This document shows, one piece after another, positions 6,079-15,529 of a stretch of 29,930 nucleotides of DNA; the stretch's first letter is position 1; each line of letters starts with the position of its first letter. The translations under genes and the position numbers were made by a program. The notes under the pieces were generated by a model. It was not told the DNA's origin, made no database searches, and saw only the letters and a program-made list of their open reading frames with translations. The stretch comes from DATECU01 sp035286745 (GTDB lineage Bacteria; Acidobacteriota; Vicinamibacteria; Fen-336), in NCBI GenBank assembly GCA_035286745.1, contig DATECU010000123.1, positions 1 through 29,930 on the forward strand. The letters are read 5' to 3'.

Positions 6079-7349
6079 TCAGGGGCGAGGGTACAGCCGC
6101 GCGCCCAACGCAAGGCCGGCGAGCCCCACCGCCAGCAGGATGCCGCAGGGGAGGAGCATTTCGGCGGTGCTGAAGCCCCGCCATAGCCCGCCCTCCAGAG
6201 CCAGGATGGCCCACTTCACCGGGCTCAGATGGCTGGCCGAGATCATCCAGGAGGGCATGGCGAAAAGCGGCATCATGCCACCGCCCAGCATGGACATCAT
6301 GAGGAGCAGGGCCCAACAGAGCCCGCCCACGCTCTGCGGGGTGCGGCCGATCACCGAGAGGCCCATCATGAGCCCGGAGAAGCCCAAGGCCGCCGCCACG
6401 CCCGCCATCGCGAAGTGGGCCAGCGACGATGGGCGGACGTGAAAGACGACCACGCCAATCGCGGTCAGGAAAGCCTCGACCAGCAGGATGGCGACCATGC
6501 AGGCCAGGCCCCGCCCGGCCAGGATCTGGGCGCGGGAGAGGGGCGCCGTCTCCAGACGCAGCAGCGTGCCCTGCTTGCGCTCCACCACCAGGCCCACCCC
6601 GAAGCTGGCGGCGCAGCCCAGGATGCCCCACAGGATTCCCTGGGGGAAGGTGATCTCGAAGGCGTTCTTGGGGCCGGCGCGTTGCTCGGCCACGCTCTTC
6701 ATCTCGATCTCCACCGGATTCCAGCCGCCAGCGGCAGCGGAGGCTCCGGCGGAGCCCGCGCTGTTCGCCCTGGTGGCCGTTAGGTATCGGTCCAGTTCCT
6801 CCAGGAACCGGCCGGTGGTCTTTTGCTGCTCCGCTGGCGCGGCCCGGAGCTCGCCCCGCGCCTTGCCCACCATGCGCCCCGCGGCTTCGCGATCGGTGAA
6901 CAGCGCCTGCATGCCCTTGAAGGCTTCGGCCTTCAAGAGCCCCTCCAGCATGGCCATCTCTCCGCTGCGGCTGGGGTCGGCCCCCACCTCGATCCGGGCC
7001 GGCTCGCCGTAGAACATCCGCTCCCGGGCCTCCCCGAAGCCGGGCAGCAGCACGACGTAGGCGGTCTTCTTGGCCCTGCGAACCAGGGAGACGGCCTGCT
7101 CGCGGCTCACCGCTTCAAGCGCGAGGCCCTCTTGCCGGCCCAGGGCGTCCAGAAAGCTAGCGGAGCCCGCGGTCTTGTCCTCGTCCACCACCGCCAGCGC
7201 GATCTTGCCGCGCGGCCCCCGGCCCGGAGAGAAGACCAACCCGAAGAAGATGGCCACCACCAGCGGCCAGACGAGCACGAAGAAGAGGTCGCCGCGATCC
7301 CGGGCCAGCAGGCGGAGGTCCTTCACCACCAGCGAGAGAAGAGCCCGCA

Positions 7350-7350
<1 letters not shown>
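6079..7350 (-). CDS. ABC-2 type transporter permease
   Basis: A 423-aa inner-membrane permease with the ABC-2 layout. An N-terminal helix (LFFVLVWPLVVAIFFGLVF) is followed by a large extracytoplasmic domain of about 210 residues that contains a serine/alanine/glycine-rich low-complexity patch (ANSAGSAGASAAAGGW). A helical bundle of five or six segments fills the second half, including ILWGILGCAASFGVGLVVERKQGTLLRLETAPL, the typical coupling region. This matches drug- or lipid-export ABC-2 families (YhgE/NatB-like shape). Its ATG shares a base with the TGA of the ATPase gene (TGATG junction), so the two are translationally coupled. The exported substrate is unknown; the downstream thiol-biosynthesis gene hints at but does not prove a link. 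Confidence 0.9.
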
Positions 7351-8195
<845 letters not shown>

Positions 8196-8205
8196 GAATC
8201 TCCGG

Positions 8206-8211
8206 AGTATA
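8206..8211 (-). promoter_or_regulatory. -10-like hexamer for the ABC operon
   Basis: TATACT on the minus strand lies 10 bases before the ATPase ATG, with no good -35 at the usual distance. If used, the message would be almost leaderless and would start too late to include the GGAG ribosome site. Confidence 0.3.
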
Positions 8212-8254
8212 CGTCGGGCGGTCGGGCCTCGTTCCGCCGGCGACCCGCCGGGAC

Positions 8255-8260
8255 TACAAT
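8255..8260 (+). promoter_or_regulatory. -10-like hexamer for the aminotransferase gene
   Basis: TACAAT (5/6) ends 17 bases before the ATG at 8278, and a strong GGGAGG Shine-Dalgarno follows it. The -35 region 17 bp upstream is poor. Confidence 0.4.
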
Positions 8261-8277
8261 CGCCTTGGGAGGAAGCC

Positions 8278-9519
8278 ATGACGCCTGAGATCTCGACCCG
8301 CGGCCGGCAGATGCCGGCTTCCCCGATCCGCAAGCTCACGCCCCTGGCCGACGCGGCCAAGAAACGCGGCGTGCGGGTGTTGCACCTGAACATCGGCCAG
8401 CCCGACCTGGAGACGCCTCAGGCCATGCGCGATCAGTTAACGAAGGTGCCGGCGGTGGTGGCCTACAGCCCCTCCCAGGGAACCGCCGAGTGTCAGGGCG
8501 CCCTGCGCCGCTACTACCAACGCGCGCTAGGCGTCTGCCTCGGCAACGATGAGGTGCTGGCCACCACCGGGGGCAGCGAGGCCATCCAGTTCGCCCTCAT
8601 GGCCTCCGCCAACCCGGGCGACCAGGTCCTGGTGGTCGAGCCCTACTACACCAACTACGCGGCATTCGCGGCCATGGCCGGCGTCACGCTCTCACCCATC
8701 ACCGCCAAGGCTGAGGACGGCTTCCACCTGCCGCCGCGGGAAGACTGGGAGCGAGCCAAGACCGCGAGGACCCGCGCCCTCATCCTCTGCAACCCCAACA
8801 ACCCGACCGGCACCGTCTACACCCGCGAGGAAGTGATGGCGGCGGCCCAGTTCTGCCGCGACCACGGCCTCTTCCTGATCGCCGACGAGGTCTACCGCGA
8901 GTTCGCCTACGACGGCCGGCAGCCGGTGAGCGCGCTCAGCCTCGCCGGCTACGAGGACCTGACGGTCATGGTGGACAGCCTCTCCAAGCGCTACAGCGCT
9001 TGCGGTATGCGCCTGGGGTGCCTGGTGACCCGGAACCGCGACTTCTACGGAGCCTGCCTGCGCATGGCGCAAGGCCGGCTGTCGCCGCCCGGCCTGGCCC
9101 AACTAATGTCGCTAGGCGCAGACGAACTGGGGCCCGACTACAGTGCCGGGGTGGTGGCGGAGTACCAGAAGCGGCGCGACCTGCTCTACCGGGGCATGGG
9201 GGAGATCCCCGGCGTCTTCCTGCGCAAGCCGGAGGGCGCCTTCTACTTCGTGGCTCGCCTGCCGGTCAAGGACAGCGAGGACTTCGCGGCCTGGCTGCTC
9301 TCCGATTTCGAGCACCAGGGGGCCACCGTGATGGTGGCGCCGGCCCCCGGCTTCTATGCCACTCCCGGCTTAGGCCAGGACGAGGTGCGCATCGCCTACG
9401 TGCTGAAGGCCGAGGACCTGGAGCTGGCGGTGCGCGTCTTCCGGCACGGCCTCGAAGCCTATCGTCAGGCGCGCGGCCTGGCTCCGGTAGGCGTGGAAGC
9501 GGTCGCCGCCCCCGCCTGA
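8278..9519 (+). CDS. Class I/II PLP-dependent aminotransferase (AspAT-like)
   Basis: A 413-aa fold-type I aminotransferase, cytosolic, that moves amino groups between an amino acid and a 2-oxo acid. It carries LNIGQPDLETPQAM (about residues 37-50), YSPSQGTAECQGALRRYY, GGSEAIQFAL, NPNNPTGT (about 172-179), the cofactor-binding IADEVYREF (201-209) and the catalytic lysine in SLSKRYSACGMRLG (Lys237, with the phosphate-binding arginine at 245). The C-terminal substrate arginine lies near EVRIAYVL. The start at 8278 has GGGAGG 7 bases upstream and gives the usual N-terminus. It transcribes away from the ABC operon. The substrate could be aspartate, alanine or an aromatic acid; the sequence alone does not decide. 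Confidence 0.93.
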   Translation: MTPEISTRGRQMPASPIRKLTPLADAAKKRGVRVLHLNIGQPDLETPQAMRDQLTKVPAVVAYSPSQGTAECQGALRRYYQRALGVCLGNDEVLATTGGSEAIQFALMASANPGDQVLVVEPYYTNYAAFAAMAGVTLSPITAKAEDGFHLPPREDWERAKTARTRALILCNPNNPTGTVYTREEVMAAAQFCRDHGLFLIADEVYREFAYDGRQPVSALSLAGYEDLTVMVDSLSKRYSACGMRLGCLVTRNRDFYGACLRMAQGRLSPPGLAQLMSLGADELGPDYSAGVVAEYQKRRDLLYRGMGEIPGVFLRKPEGAFYFVARLPVKDSEDFAAWLLSDFEHQGATVMVAPAPGFYATPGLGQDEVRIAYVLKAEDLELAVRVFRHGLEAYRQARGLAPVGVEAVAAPA

Positions 9520-9580
9520 GTCGCTGGGCGACCCGAGCTGCCGCACCGAAAGTGGTCCACGTCTTGGTCAAGGAGGCTGC

Positions 9581-9608
9581 TTGCGCTGTCCCCCGCTCGC
9601 CCTATACT
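9581..9608 (+). promoter_or_regulatory. Candidate sigma70-type promoter of the histidine kinase gene
   Basis: TTGCGC (9581-9586), a 16-bp spacer and TATACT (9603-9608) lie 50 bases before the kinase start. It is among the best-spaced promoter candidates in the window. Confidence 0.5.
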
Positions 9609-9658
9609 GAGACACCAGGGCCGTTTCCTGGCCACGCCGTTCCGCAACGGGCAGCAGA

Positions 9659-12262
9659 GTGACCATGAGGGTCCATTCGCTGATGACTGGCGGCCCCAGA
9701 TTCTCGACGCTGGCGGCCACGGCCTGCCTTCTGTGGGGTCTGGCCAACCTGGCAGTCCCGGGTGCCGGGGCCGACGGCCCGGGTCTCGCCTGGGCGATGG
9801 CCTTGGGGGGCGCCGCCCTGCTCCCCCAGCGCAGGGACTGGCTGTCTCGGCTGCTGGCCTCGGCGGTGGTCCCGGTCGGTCTCCTGGTCTGGCTGCTTCA
9901 CGGCCGCGTCTCCCCCGCGTCCGCGCTGGCGACGCTGCTGGCCGCGGCAGCCCTGCTGGCCGGCCGGCAGCGGCCGAGCCGAGTCGCCGACGCTGCTAGC
10001 CTTGCGTTGCTGGCCCTTGCCCTCCTCTCCGGCCTTGGTTGGCTCTTCGGTGTGCCTCCTGGGTCGCCGTTCGCCAGTCTCGTGCGTCTGCCTCTGCCCG
10101 CGACCGCAGCCCTGGCCTTGCTCGCCCTGGGTCTGCTCGCGACACGCTCGGATCGCGCCTGGCTTGGGGTCATGACCAGTCCCGGCGCTGGAGGAATCGT
10201 TGTCCGCCGGTTGCTCCCGGTGACCCTGCTGTTGCCGGTCGTGGTTGGCTTCCTGCGCATGGAAGTCCAGCGGGTGGGGCTGCTCGGCACCGAGGAGGGG
10301 CTCACCCTCATGGTCTTCACCAGCGTGGTGCTCTCCTCCACGCTGGTGTGGTGGACCGCCCTGCCACTCCACCGGACCGAGCAGGGCCTCCAGGCATTGG
10401 CTCGGCAACAGGCGGCGCTGGCGCGCCTGGGCCAGCGGGCGCTGGCGGGCGTCTCTCGTCGCGAGCTGCTGGACGAAGCGGTCCGGCTGGTCGTCGAGAC
10501 CCTGGGCGTGGAGGCGTGCTCGGTTTGGGCCACACCCGGCGACGGGTCCAGGGTGCGGCTGGCCGGCGCCGGCCCCGGGTCGTCTCCGCCGCCGTCGGCC
10601 CGCTTCACCATCGAGGGCCGCGGTCGATCGTTTGGCGTTATGGAGGTCTCGGGCCAGCGCCCACCGCGCTTCAACGGCGACGACACCCACTTCCTGGAGG
10701 CGGTGGCTCACGGGATCGGTGCGGCGGTGGGAAGAGAGGAGGCCGAGGCCGAAGCCGAGCGCTTCTTCACGCTGTCCATAGACCTGCTGTGCATTGTCGG
10801 GCTCGACGGCCGGATGCGCCGCGTGAACCCGGGATGGGACAGGCTCCTGGGCTGGAGCGCCGAGGAGATCCTGGCCAGGCCGTTCCTGGAGTTCGTTCAC
10901 CCCGAGGATCGGGAGCGGGTCACCGGCATCTTCCAGGAGCTGGCGGCGGGCCGGACGGACACCATCTCCGGAGAGAGCCGTTCGTTAGGCAAGGACGGCT
11001 CGGTTCGCTGGCTGGCCTGGGTGGCCCGCCTCGACCCCGAGCGCGGCCTCATCTACGCCGGGATTCGGGACGTCACCGAACAGCGGAAGCTGGAGGAGCA
11101 ACTGCGGCAGTCGCAGAAGCTGGACGCCATCGGGCGCCTGGCCGGCGGGGTGGCTCACGACTTCAACAACCTGCTGTCCGTCATCGGGGGCTTCGCCGAT
11201 CTGGCCAAGCACGAGCTTTCGCCCCAGCAGCGGGCGCACGGCCGCCTGATGGAGATCGAGAGGGCGGTGGACAGGGCCGCCGCGCTGACTCGACAACTGC
11301 TGGCTTTCTCCCGCCACCAGGTGCTGTTGCCCCGGCGGCTCCGGCTGAACGCGGTGCTCAGCGACCTGGAGAAGATGCTGAATCGGCTGATCCGTGAGGA
11401 CATCCGTCTGGTGCTGGCGCTGGAGCCGGGCCTGGGGCTGGTGAAGGCGGACGTCGGGCAGATCGAGCAGGTGATCTTGAACCTGGTGGTGAACGCCCGC
11501 GACGCCATGCCCCAGGGCGGCACGCTGGTTCTGGAGACGGAGAACGTCGAGCTGAGCCAGGACTATGCCCGCAGCCACCTGGGCACCACCGCCGGGCCCC
11601 ACGTGCTGCTGGCGGTCACCGACACCGGGACCGGGATCGCGCCGGAGGTGCTGCCGCACATCTTCGAGCCCTTCTTCACCACCAAAGAAGTCGGAAAGGG
11701 CACCGGGTTAGGTCTCGCCACCGTCTACGGCATCGTTCGTCAGAGCGGCGGCCACATCCGCGTGTACAGCGAGCCGGGACGCGGCACCACCTTCAAGGTC
11801 TACCTGCCTCGGGAGATCGACGGGGACGAGGACCTGGTGACGGAAGGCGAGAGCGCCGCTGGCACCGCCCAGGGGGGCACCGAGACCATCCTGCTGGTCG
11901 AAGACGACGATGCGGTGCGCAACGTGGCCCAGGAGATCCTGGAGACGGCCGGCTACACGGTGGTCGCGGCGCCCGGGCCGGAGGAGGCGCTTTCCGCTTT
12001 CTCGTCCGCGGTGGGGCCGGTCGCTCTGGTGATCAGCGATGTGGTGATGCCCGAACGGAGCGGTCCCGAACTGGTGCAGGCTCTCAGGGCCGCCGGTTGC
12101 GCCGCCCGGGTGCTCCTGATTTCGGGGTACACCGACGATGCGCTGGCGGCCCGGGGCGCACTCGCCCCCGGCGTGGACTTCCTGAGCAAGCCCTTCAGCG
12201 CCGGCGGCCTGCTGCGTAAGGTGCGTGAGGTCCTGGACCGCCCGGATCCGAGCCCAGCCTGA
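9659..12262 (+). CDS. Hybrid sensor histidine kinase (TM-GAF-PAS-HisKA-HATPase-REC)
   Basis: An 867-aa inner-membrane signalling kinase. Residues about 17-240 form several membrane helices with no large periplasmic loop, so it probably senses within the membrane or cytoplasm. A short GAF-like domain (about 255-360, LGQRALAGVSRRELLDEAVRLVVETLGVEACSVW) is followed by a PAS domain (about 370-480, LLCIVGLDGRMRRVNPGWDRLLGWSAEEI). The HisKA dimer helix carries His500 in GGVAHDFNNLL. The ATPase domain shows NLVVNARDAM, DTGTGI and GKGTGLGLATVYGI. The C-terminal receiver domain has Asp794 in ISDVVMPERSG and a SKPF lysine. The start may be GTG 9659 or ATG 9665; neither has a strong ribosome site. No separate response regulator is adjacent, so the output partner lies elsewhere. 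Confidence 0.93.
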   Translation: MTMRVHSLMTGGPRFSTLAATACLLWGLANLAVPGAGADGPGLAWAMALGGAALLPQRRDWLSRLLASAVVPVGLLVWLLHGRVSPASALATLLAAAALLAGRQRPSRVADAASLALLALALLSGLGWLFGVPPGSPFASLVRLPLPATAALALLALGLLATRSDRAWLGVMTSPGAGGIVVRRLLPVTLLLPVVVGFLRMEVQRVGLLGTEEGLTLMVFTSVVLSSTLVWWTALPLHRTEQGLQALARQQAALARLGQRALAGVSRRELLDEAVRLVVETLGVEACSVWATPGDGSRVRLAGAGPGSSPPPSARFTIEGRGRSFGVMEVSGQRPPRFNGDDTHFLEAVAHGIGAAVGREEAEAEAERFFTLSIDLLCIVGLDGRMRRVNPGWDRLLGWSAEEILARPFLEFVHPEDRERVTGIFQELAAGRTDTISGESRSLGKDGSVRWLAWVARLDPERGLIYAGIRDVTEQRKLEEQLRQSQKLDAIGRLAGGVAHDFNNLLSVIGGFADLAKHELSPQQRAHGRLMEIERAVDRAAALTRQLLAFSRHQVLLPRRLRLNAVLSDLEKMLNRLIREDIRLVLALEPGLGLVKADVGQIEQVILNLVVNARDAMPQGGTLVLETENVELSQDYARSHLGTTAGPHVLLAVTDTGTGIAPEVLPHIFEPFFTTKEVGKGTGLGLATVYGIVRQSGGHIRVYSEPGRGTTFKVYLPREIDGDEDLVTEGESAAGTAQGGTETILLVEDDDAVRNVAQEILETAGYTVVAAPGPEEALSAFSSAVGPVALVISDVVMPERSGPELVQALRAAGCAARVLLISGYTDDALAARGALAPGVDFLSKPFSAGGLLRKVREVLDRPDPSPA

Positions 12263-12308
12263 CGTCGGCGGCTGGCGCGAATCGTCCGATCCGCGCCGAT
12301 CCGGGTTC

Positions 12309-12338
12309 TTGACAACCCGTGACCACAGGGCGTACCGT
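12309..12338 (+). promoter_or_regulatory. Candidate promoter of the small exported protein gene
   Basis: A consensus TTGACA (12309-12314) is followed after 18 bp by TACCGT (12333-12338). The gene starts at 12423, leaving a leader of roughly 78 bases, and AGGAGG sits 8 bases before the ATG. Confidence 0.45.
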
Positions 12339-12422
12339 CAGCGCGCGGTTCCTTTCACGTACGCCACCCTTTCGTCGGCTCGGCCGGCAGGCGGCGCGGG
12401 CCGACCAGTCAGGAGGTCGGAC

Positions 12423-12914
12423 ATGAGGAAGTCAGCGTTGGTCGTTGCCTCGTTCGCAGCCCTCTCGCTCACCCCTTCGCCGGTCCGCGCCGAAGGACAG
12501 GTTCGCCTGGGTGCGGGCCTCGGCATCCCCTACGGGGTGATCGGACTCAACGTGGAGGCTCGGGCCGGGGACCACGTCGGCGTCACCGCGGGCATCGGAC
12601 ACACTGTCTTCGCTGGCGTTGGCTGGTGCGTAGGCGGCCGGGGCTACCTGTTCTCCGCCGACCGCAAGCTGCGCCCACGGTTGGGGGCGTACTTCGGGAC
12701 CGCTTTCGTGCAGGCCGACCTGGAGAAGAAGAAGGCAGGACTGGCCCTGGGGCCGGGGGCTCACCTGCGCCTGGGCAAGTCTGGGAAGCACGGTCTCGAG
12801 GCCGACCTGCTGGTGATCGTCACGCCAAGCACTTCGTCGGTCGAAGACGAGTGGGGCGGCGAGTCGGTGGGCGTCCCGGTCAAGCTCTCGCTGGGCTACA
12901 CGTTTTCCTTCTGA
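12423..12914 (+). CDS. Exported small beta-barrel-like outer membrane protein
   Basis: A 163-aa protein with a classic signal peptide (MRKSALVVASFAALSLTPSP, then VRA and cleavage before EGQ, about residue 23). The mature part is glycine-rich with alternating strands: RLGAGLGIPYGVIGLNVEARAG, VGVTAGIGHTVFAGVGW, PRLGAYFGTAF, ALGPGAHLRLG and a final VPVKLSLGYTFSF. The terminal aromatic phenylalanine is the usual BAM signal of outer-membrane barrels, so a small barrel of about eight strands is likely. An AGGAGG ribosome site decides the start. It follows the histidine kinase on the same strand but has its own promoter-like sequence. No specific function is recognised. Confidence 0.75.
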   Translation: MRKSALVVASFAALSLTPSPVRAEGQVRLGAGLGIPYGVIGLNVEARAGDHVGVTAGIGHTVFAGVGWCVGGRGYLFSADRKLRPRLGAYFGTAFVQADLEKKKAGLALGPGAHLRLGKSGKHGLEADLLVIVTPSTSSVEDEWGGESVGVPVKLSLGYTFSF

Positions 12915-12927
12915 GGTTCTGCCGGCG

Positions 12928-12957
12928 CCCTGAAGCGCCAGCGGGGGCGCCTCAGGG
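12928..12957. terminator. Bidirectional hairpin between convergent genes
   Basis: CCCTGA (12928-12933) pairs with TCAGGG (12952-12957) and GCGCC (12935-12939) with GGCGC (12946-12950), leaving a single A-C mismatch and a 6-base loop. This strong stem lies between the plus-strand barrel gene and the minus-strand hydrolase and includes the hydrolase stop codon. No T-run is present, so it would stop or stabilise transcripts by structure alone. Confidence 0.5.
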
Positions 12958-13629
12958 GGCGGCGGCCGGAAAGCGCGCCTTCAGCCAATCGCGGATCACC
13001 TCGATCTCCTCCATGGAGACTTGATGTTCCATGGGGAAGCTGTGCCACTCGGCCGGCCGCCCCTCCGCGGAATAGGTCTCGAAGAGCTTCTGCCCGGCGC
13101 GGAGGGGCACCATGGGATCGTACTCGCCGTGGCAGACCAGAAGCGGCGTCTGCCGGTTGGCGTCGCTCGTTTCCGTTTGGCGAGTCCCGCGCAGCAGCTC
13201 GTAGGCGGAGAGCACCATGATGCCGGCCAGGGTCTTCGCATAGCGAGTACCCACGTAGAGAGCCATGGCCCCGCCTTGGCTGAAGCCGCCCAGCACCACC
13301 TGGGACGCCGCCACCCCTCGCTCTTCTTCACGCGCGATCAGGGCTTCGATCAGCTCGGCCGAGCTGCGGATCCCCGGCTCGTCCTCGTGGTCCCGCTGGC
13401 TGCCCCCTAGAGCCAGGATGTCGTACCAGGCGGGCATGATCAGGCCCATGTTGATGGTCACCGGCTTGCGCGGGGCGTGCGGAAAGACGAAGCGGAGCCC
13501 GGGCTGTTGCAGCAGAGGCGGGACGTCGGCGAAGTCGTGGCCGCTCGCCCCCAGGCCGTGGAGCCAGATCACGGTCCCGGCGACCTCAACCTCGGGTTCG
13601 ATCTCCAGTGCCGGCAGGATCTCGGTCAT
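12952..13629 (-). CDS. Alpha/beta hydrolase, carboxylesterase/phospholipase family
   Basis: A 225-aa cytosolic esterase of the phospholipase/carboxylesterase (acyl-protein thioesterase-like) family. The oxyanion region reads WLHGLGASGHDF (about residues 22-33). The catalytic serine is in GGFSQGGAMAL (Ser117), the aspartate in HGEYDPMVPL (Asp171) and the histidine in FPMEHQVSMEEI (His202); FVFPHAPRKPVTINMG is the typical substrate-side block. The start was set at the methionine at 13629, which gives the normal family length; an open extension of 10 residues exists. No Shine-Dalgarno is visible, but TATACT lies 11 bases upstream. Confidence 0.92.
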   Translation of the reverse strand: MTEILPALEIEPEVEVAGTVIWLHGLGASGHDFADVPPLLQQPGLRFVFPHAPRKPVTINMGLIMPAWYDILALGGSQRDHEDEPGIRSSAELIEALIAREEERGVAASQVVLGGFSQGGAMALYVGTRYAKTLAGIMVLSAYELLRGTRQTETSDANRQTPLLVCHGEYDPMVPLRAGQKLFETYSAEGRPAEWHSFPMEHQVSMEEIEVIRDWLKARFPAAAP

Positions 13630-13640
13630 GGCAGCCGCGG

Positions 13641-13646
13641 AGTATA
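13641..13646 (-). promoter_or_regulatory. -10-like hexamer immediately before the hydrolase
   Basis: TATACT on the minus strand ends 11 bases before the ATG at 13629, and there is no ribosome-binding site in between. This fits a leaderless or nearly leaderless message. Confidence 0.4.
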
Positions 13647-13708
13647 CGGAACTCACCACCCCCTGTCGACTGTGGAACGCTCGGCCATGCGCCGCAGGAT
13701 GGTAGGTC

Positions 13709-13863
13709 GTCAGCGATCAGCGATCAGCGATCAGCTTTCAGCTACGACGAGCGCGAGAGGTTGGAGCGCGGCGTACCTGCCATGCTGATTGCTGAACGCG
13801 CTGCTCGTCCTCTCCCCAGCCTCGTACCTCGCCGTAGCTGATGGCTGAGTGCTGATGGCTGAC
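13709..13863. repeat. Heptad palindromic repeat element, copy 1
   Basis: The left arm (13709-13746) is GTCAGC followed by heptads GATCAGC x3 and TTTCAGC, then TACG. The right arm (13833-13863) is CGTA, then GCTGATG, GCTGAGT, GCTGATG and GCTGAC, the inverted counterpart. The interior also holds GAGAGG/CCTCTC arms, further GCTGATT/GCTGAAC heptads and the block CCCCAGCCTC. A second copy with the same interior block and the same orientation lies at 18065-18147, so this is a dispersed element. It fills the space between two minus-strand genes. No protein is encoded in it. Confidence 0.8.
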
Positions 13864-13886
13864 AGCTGCCGTTCTGGCGCGCGCGA

Positions 13887-15443
13887 CTACCGGCTGTCGA
13901 CTCGCCGTTCCAACCCCCGGTAGGCGGTCTCCCGATCCAGCACCTGGGTGGTCCTGGCGAAGATCTCCTCGGCTTCCTCCGGGCTGTTGCCGATGGCGAC
14001 CATGCCCACCTTCCCGAACTCGGAGATGGCACCGATCATGTGGAACAGCACGCCGGTGGCGGTGCGATAGCTGTAGCTCAAGCGGTTGACGGTGAGGATC
14101 TCGATCAGGTCCTCGGGCCCCAGGCCGACGTAGGCGTCGGAGGACAGATCGTCGGTGGCCCGGTAGTACTTGGCGAAGCCTCCGGGGCCGCGGAAGAGAC
14201 CGCTGGCCGGATCGAAGGTGCCTCCGGTCAGGAAACGCAGCGCCAACATGGGGTGGGTGGTGCCTCCCATGCGCAGGTTGATCTCCACCGCCGACAGGTC
14301 CCAGGCCGAGCCGGGGCCGTTGCGCCGCAACAGGAAGTCCATCGAGAAGCGGCTGACCACTCCCTTCTCGGCCAGCACACGGCCCACCCGCAGGCCCGCC
14401 TCGTGGAGGCGAGTCCGGTAGTCCCCTCGGGCCGGGAACGTACATCCTCGGTAGACATGCCCGGTAGGCCCACCCAAGATCTGCTCGTGGGTCGAGTTCA
14501 CCGTCACCTGGCCCCTGGGGTCGATGCGCAACTGCACGCTGGGCGAGGTGTGCTCGCGGCCCTCCAGGAACTCCTCCACCACTCCCCCCATCGGTTCCAG
14601 CTTGGCCAGGTAGGAGTCCACGGTCTCGCTGGGCACCGAGAACTGAAGCTGGGTGAGGGCCTGTCGGAGCGAGTCGAGGGAATCGTCAGCCGGGTAACGG
14701 AAGATGGCGTTGCCCTCGCCCGAGAAGCTGTCGTCGAGCTTCAGGACCGCACGCCGGAGGCCGGGCCGGATCCGCCGCAGCTCTTGGAGAGCGGTCATCA
14801 CGTCCGCCTCACTGTGCACGTCCTCGACCCCCAGCGGATGATCGACGCCGGCCTCCTCGAACACCCGGCGGCTGCCCGACTTGGTTCCGAGTCGTGCCAT
14901 CGACGGATCGGCCCCGTTCAGAGGGATGCCCAGCAGCACCGCCAGCCGGCGCTCCAGAGGCGTCGAGTTGAACACGGTGAGGTAGGCGCGTGAAGGATCG
15001 GCGATCCCCTCCCGGATCCTCTGGATCAGCCGCGGCCTCTCCAGGACCTTCTGGGTGAGGGGTCGGGCCGAGCCGTCGTAGGCAGAGAGCAGCGTCAGGC
15101 GTTCGCGGGCGTGACTCCCCGGCACCCCGGCCAGGAGCTGCAAGTAGTACTCGATCACCATGGGGTGCACGGGCTGAGAGGTCACGTAGACCATCCGGGC
15201 CAGCGGGTTCCTGAGCCGGATCAGCAGGAAGAGCAGGCGCTCCTCGTAGAACGCCACCCCCTTGATCTTGGCCAGCTCGCGCGGATCGAGGCTGAAAGAC
15301 GGCACCACCACCGAGGTGTACGATTGGTCGTCACGGGCGAACACGTCGTGCCACAGGCCGGCCAGGCGCAGCTTGAGGTGTTCGAACTCCTTGATCTCGC
15401 GTTCCGGCGTCAACTCCCAGGGGAATGGCGGCTTCGGGATCAT
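13887..15443 (-). CDS. PGM1-like ATP-grasp peptide ligase family protein
   Basis: A 518-aa protein resembling the peptide ligase PGM1 family, named for the pheganomycin enzyme that joins amino-acid-type building blocks with ATP. The N-terminal third (about 1-180) reads FEHLKLRLAGLWHDVF and VVPSFSLDPREL and is non-catalytic. An ATP-grasp core follows: GTKSGSRRVFEEAGV, AVLKLDDSFSGEGNAIFRYP, VVEEFLEG and the metal-binding VEINLRMGGTTHPMLALRFLTGG. The C-terminal segment GVLFHMIGAISEFGKVGMVAIGNSPEEAEEIF matches the small PGM1 C-terminal domain. It is a stand-alone gene: no peptide-precursor or other biosynthetic gene adjoins it. Such proteins are also found outside antibiotic clusters, so the substrates are unknown. 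A TATAAT lies 20 bases upstream. Confidence 0.8.
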   Translation of the reverse strand: MIPKPPFPWELTPEREIKEFEHLKLRLAGLWHDVFARDDQSYTSVVVPSFSLDPRELAKIKGVAFYEERLLFLLIRLRNPLARMVYVTSQPVHPMVIEYYLQLLAGVPGSHARERLTLLSAYDGSARPLTQKVLERPRLIQRIREGIADPSRAYLTVFNSTPLERRLAVLLGIPLNGADPSMARLGTKSGSRRVFEEAGVDHPLGVEDVHSEADVMTALQELRRIRPGLRRAVLKLDDSFSGEGNAIFRYPADDSLDSLRQALTQLQFSVPSETVDSYLAKLEPMGGVVEEFLEGREHTSPSVQLRIDPRGQVTVNSTHEQILGGPTGHVYRGCTFPARGDYRTRLHEAGLRVGRVLAEKGVVSRFSMDFLLRRNGPGSAWDLSAVEINLRMGGTTHPMLALRFLTGGTFDPASGLFRGPGGFAKYYRATDDLSSDAYVGLGPEDLIEILTVNRLSYSYRTATGVLFHMIGAISEFGKVGMVAIGNSPEEAEEIFARTTQVLDRETAYRGLERRVDSR

Positions 15444-15463
15444 GGGCGCCCCACGTTGACAAG

Positions 15464-15469
15464 ATTATA
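15464..15469 (-). promoter_or_regulatory. Consensus -10 box for the ATP-grasp gene
   Basis: A perfect TATAAT on the minus strand lies 20 bases before the ATG at 15443; no convincing -35 is found at 16-18 bp. Confidence 0.4.
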
Positions 15470-15529
15470 CGGTGGGGATCCGCGAAGCCCCGGGATCGGC
15501 TGGCGTACACTGCCCAGGAGGAGGCACGG

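Noticed and set aside
13709..13863. A CRISPR array suggested by the regularly spaced GATCAGC units
   Set aside because: The repeat unit is 7 bp with no spacers, and the arms are inverted relative to each other; this is a palindromic repeat element.
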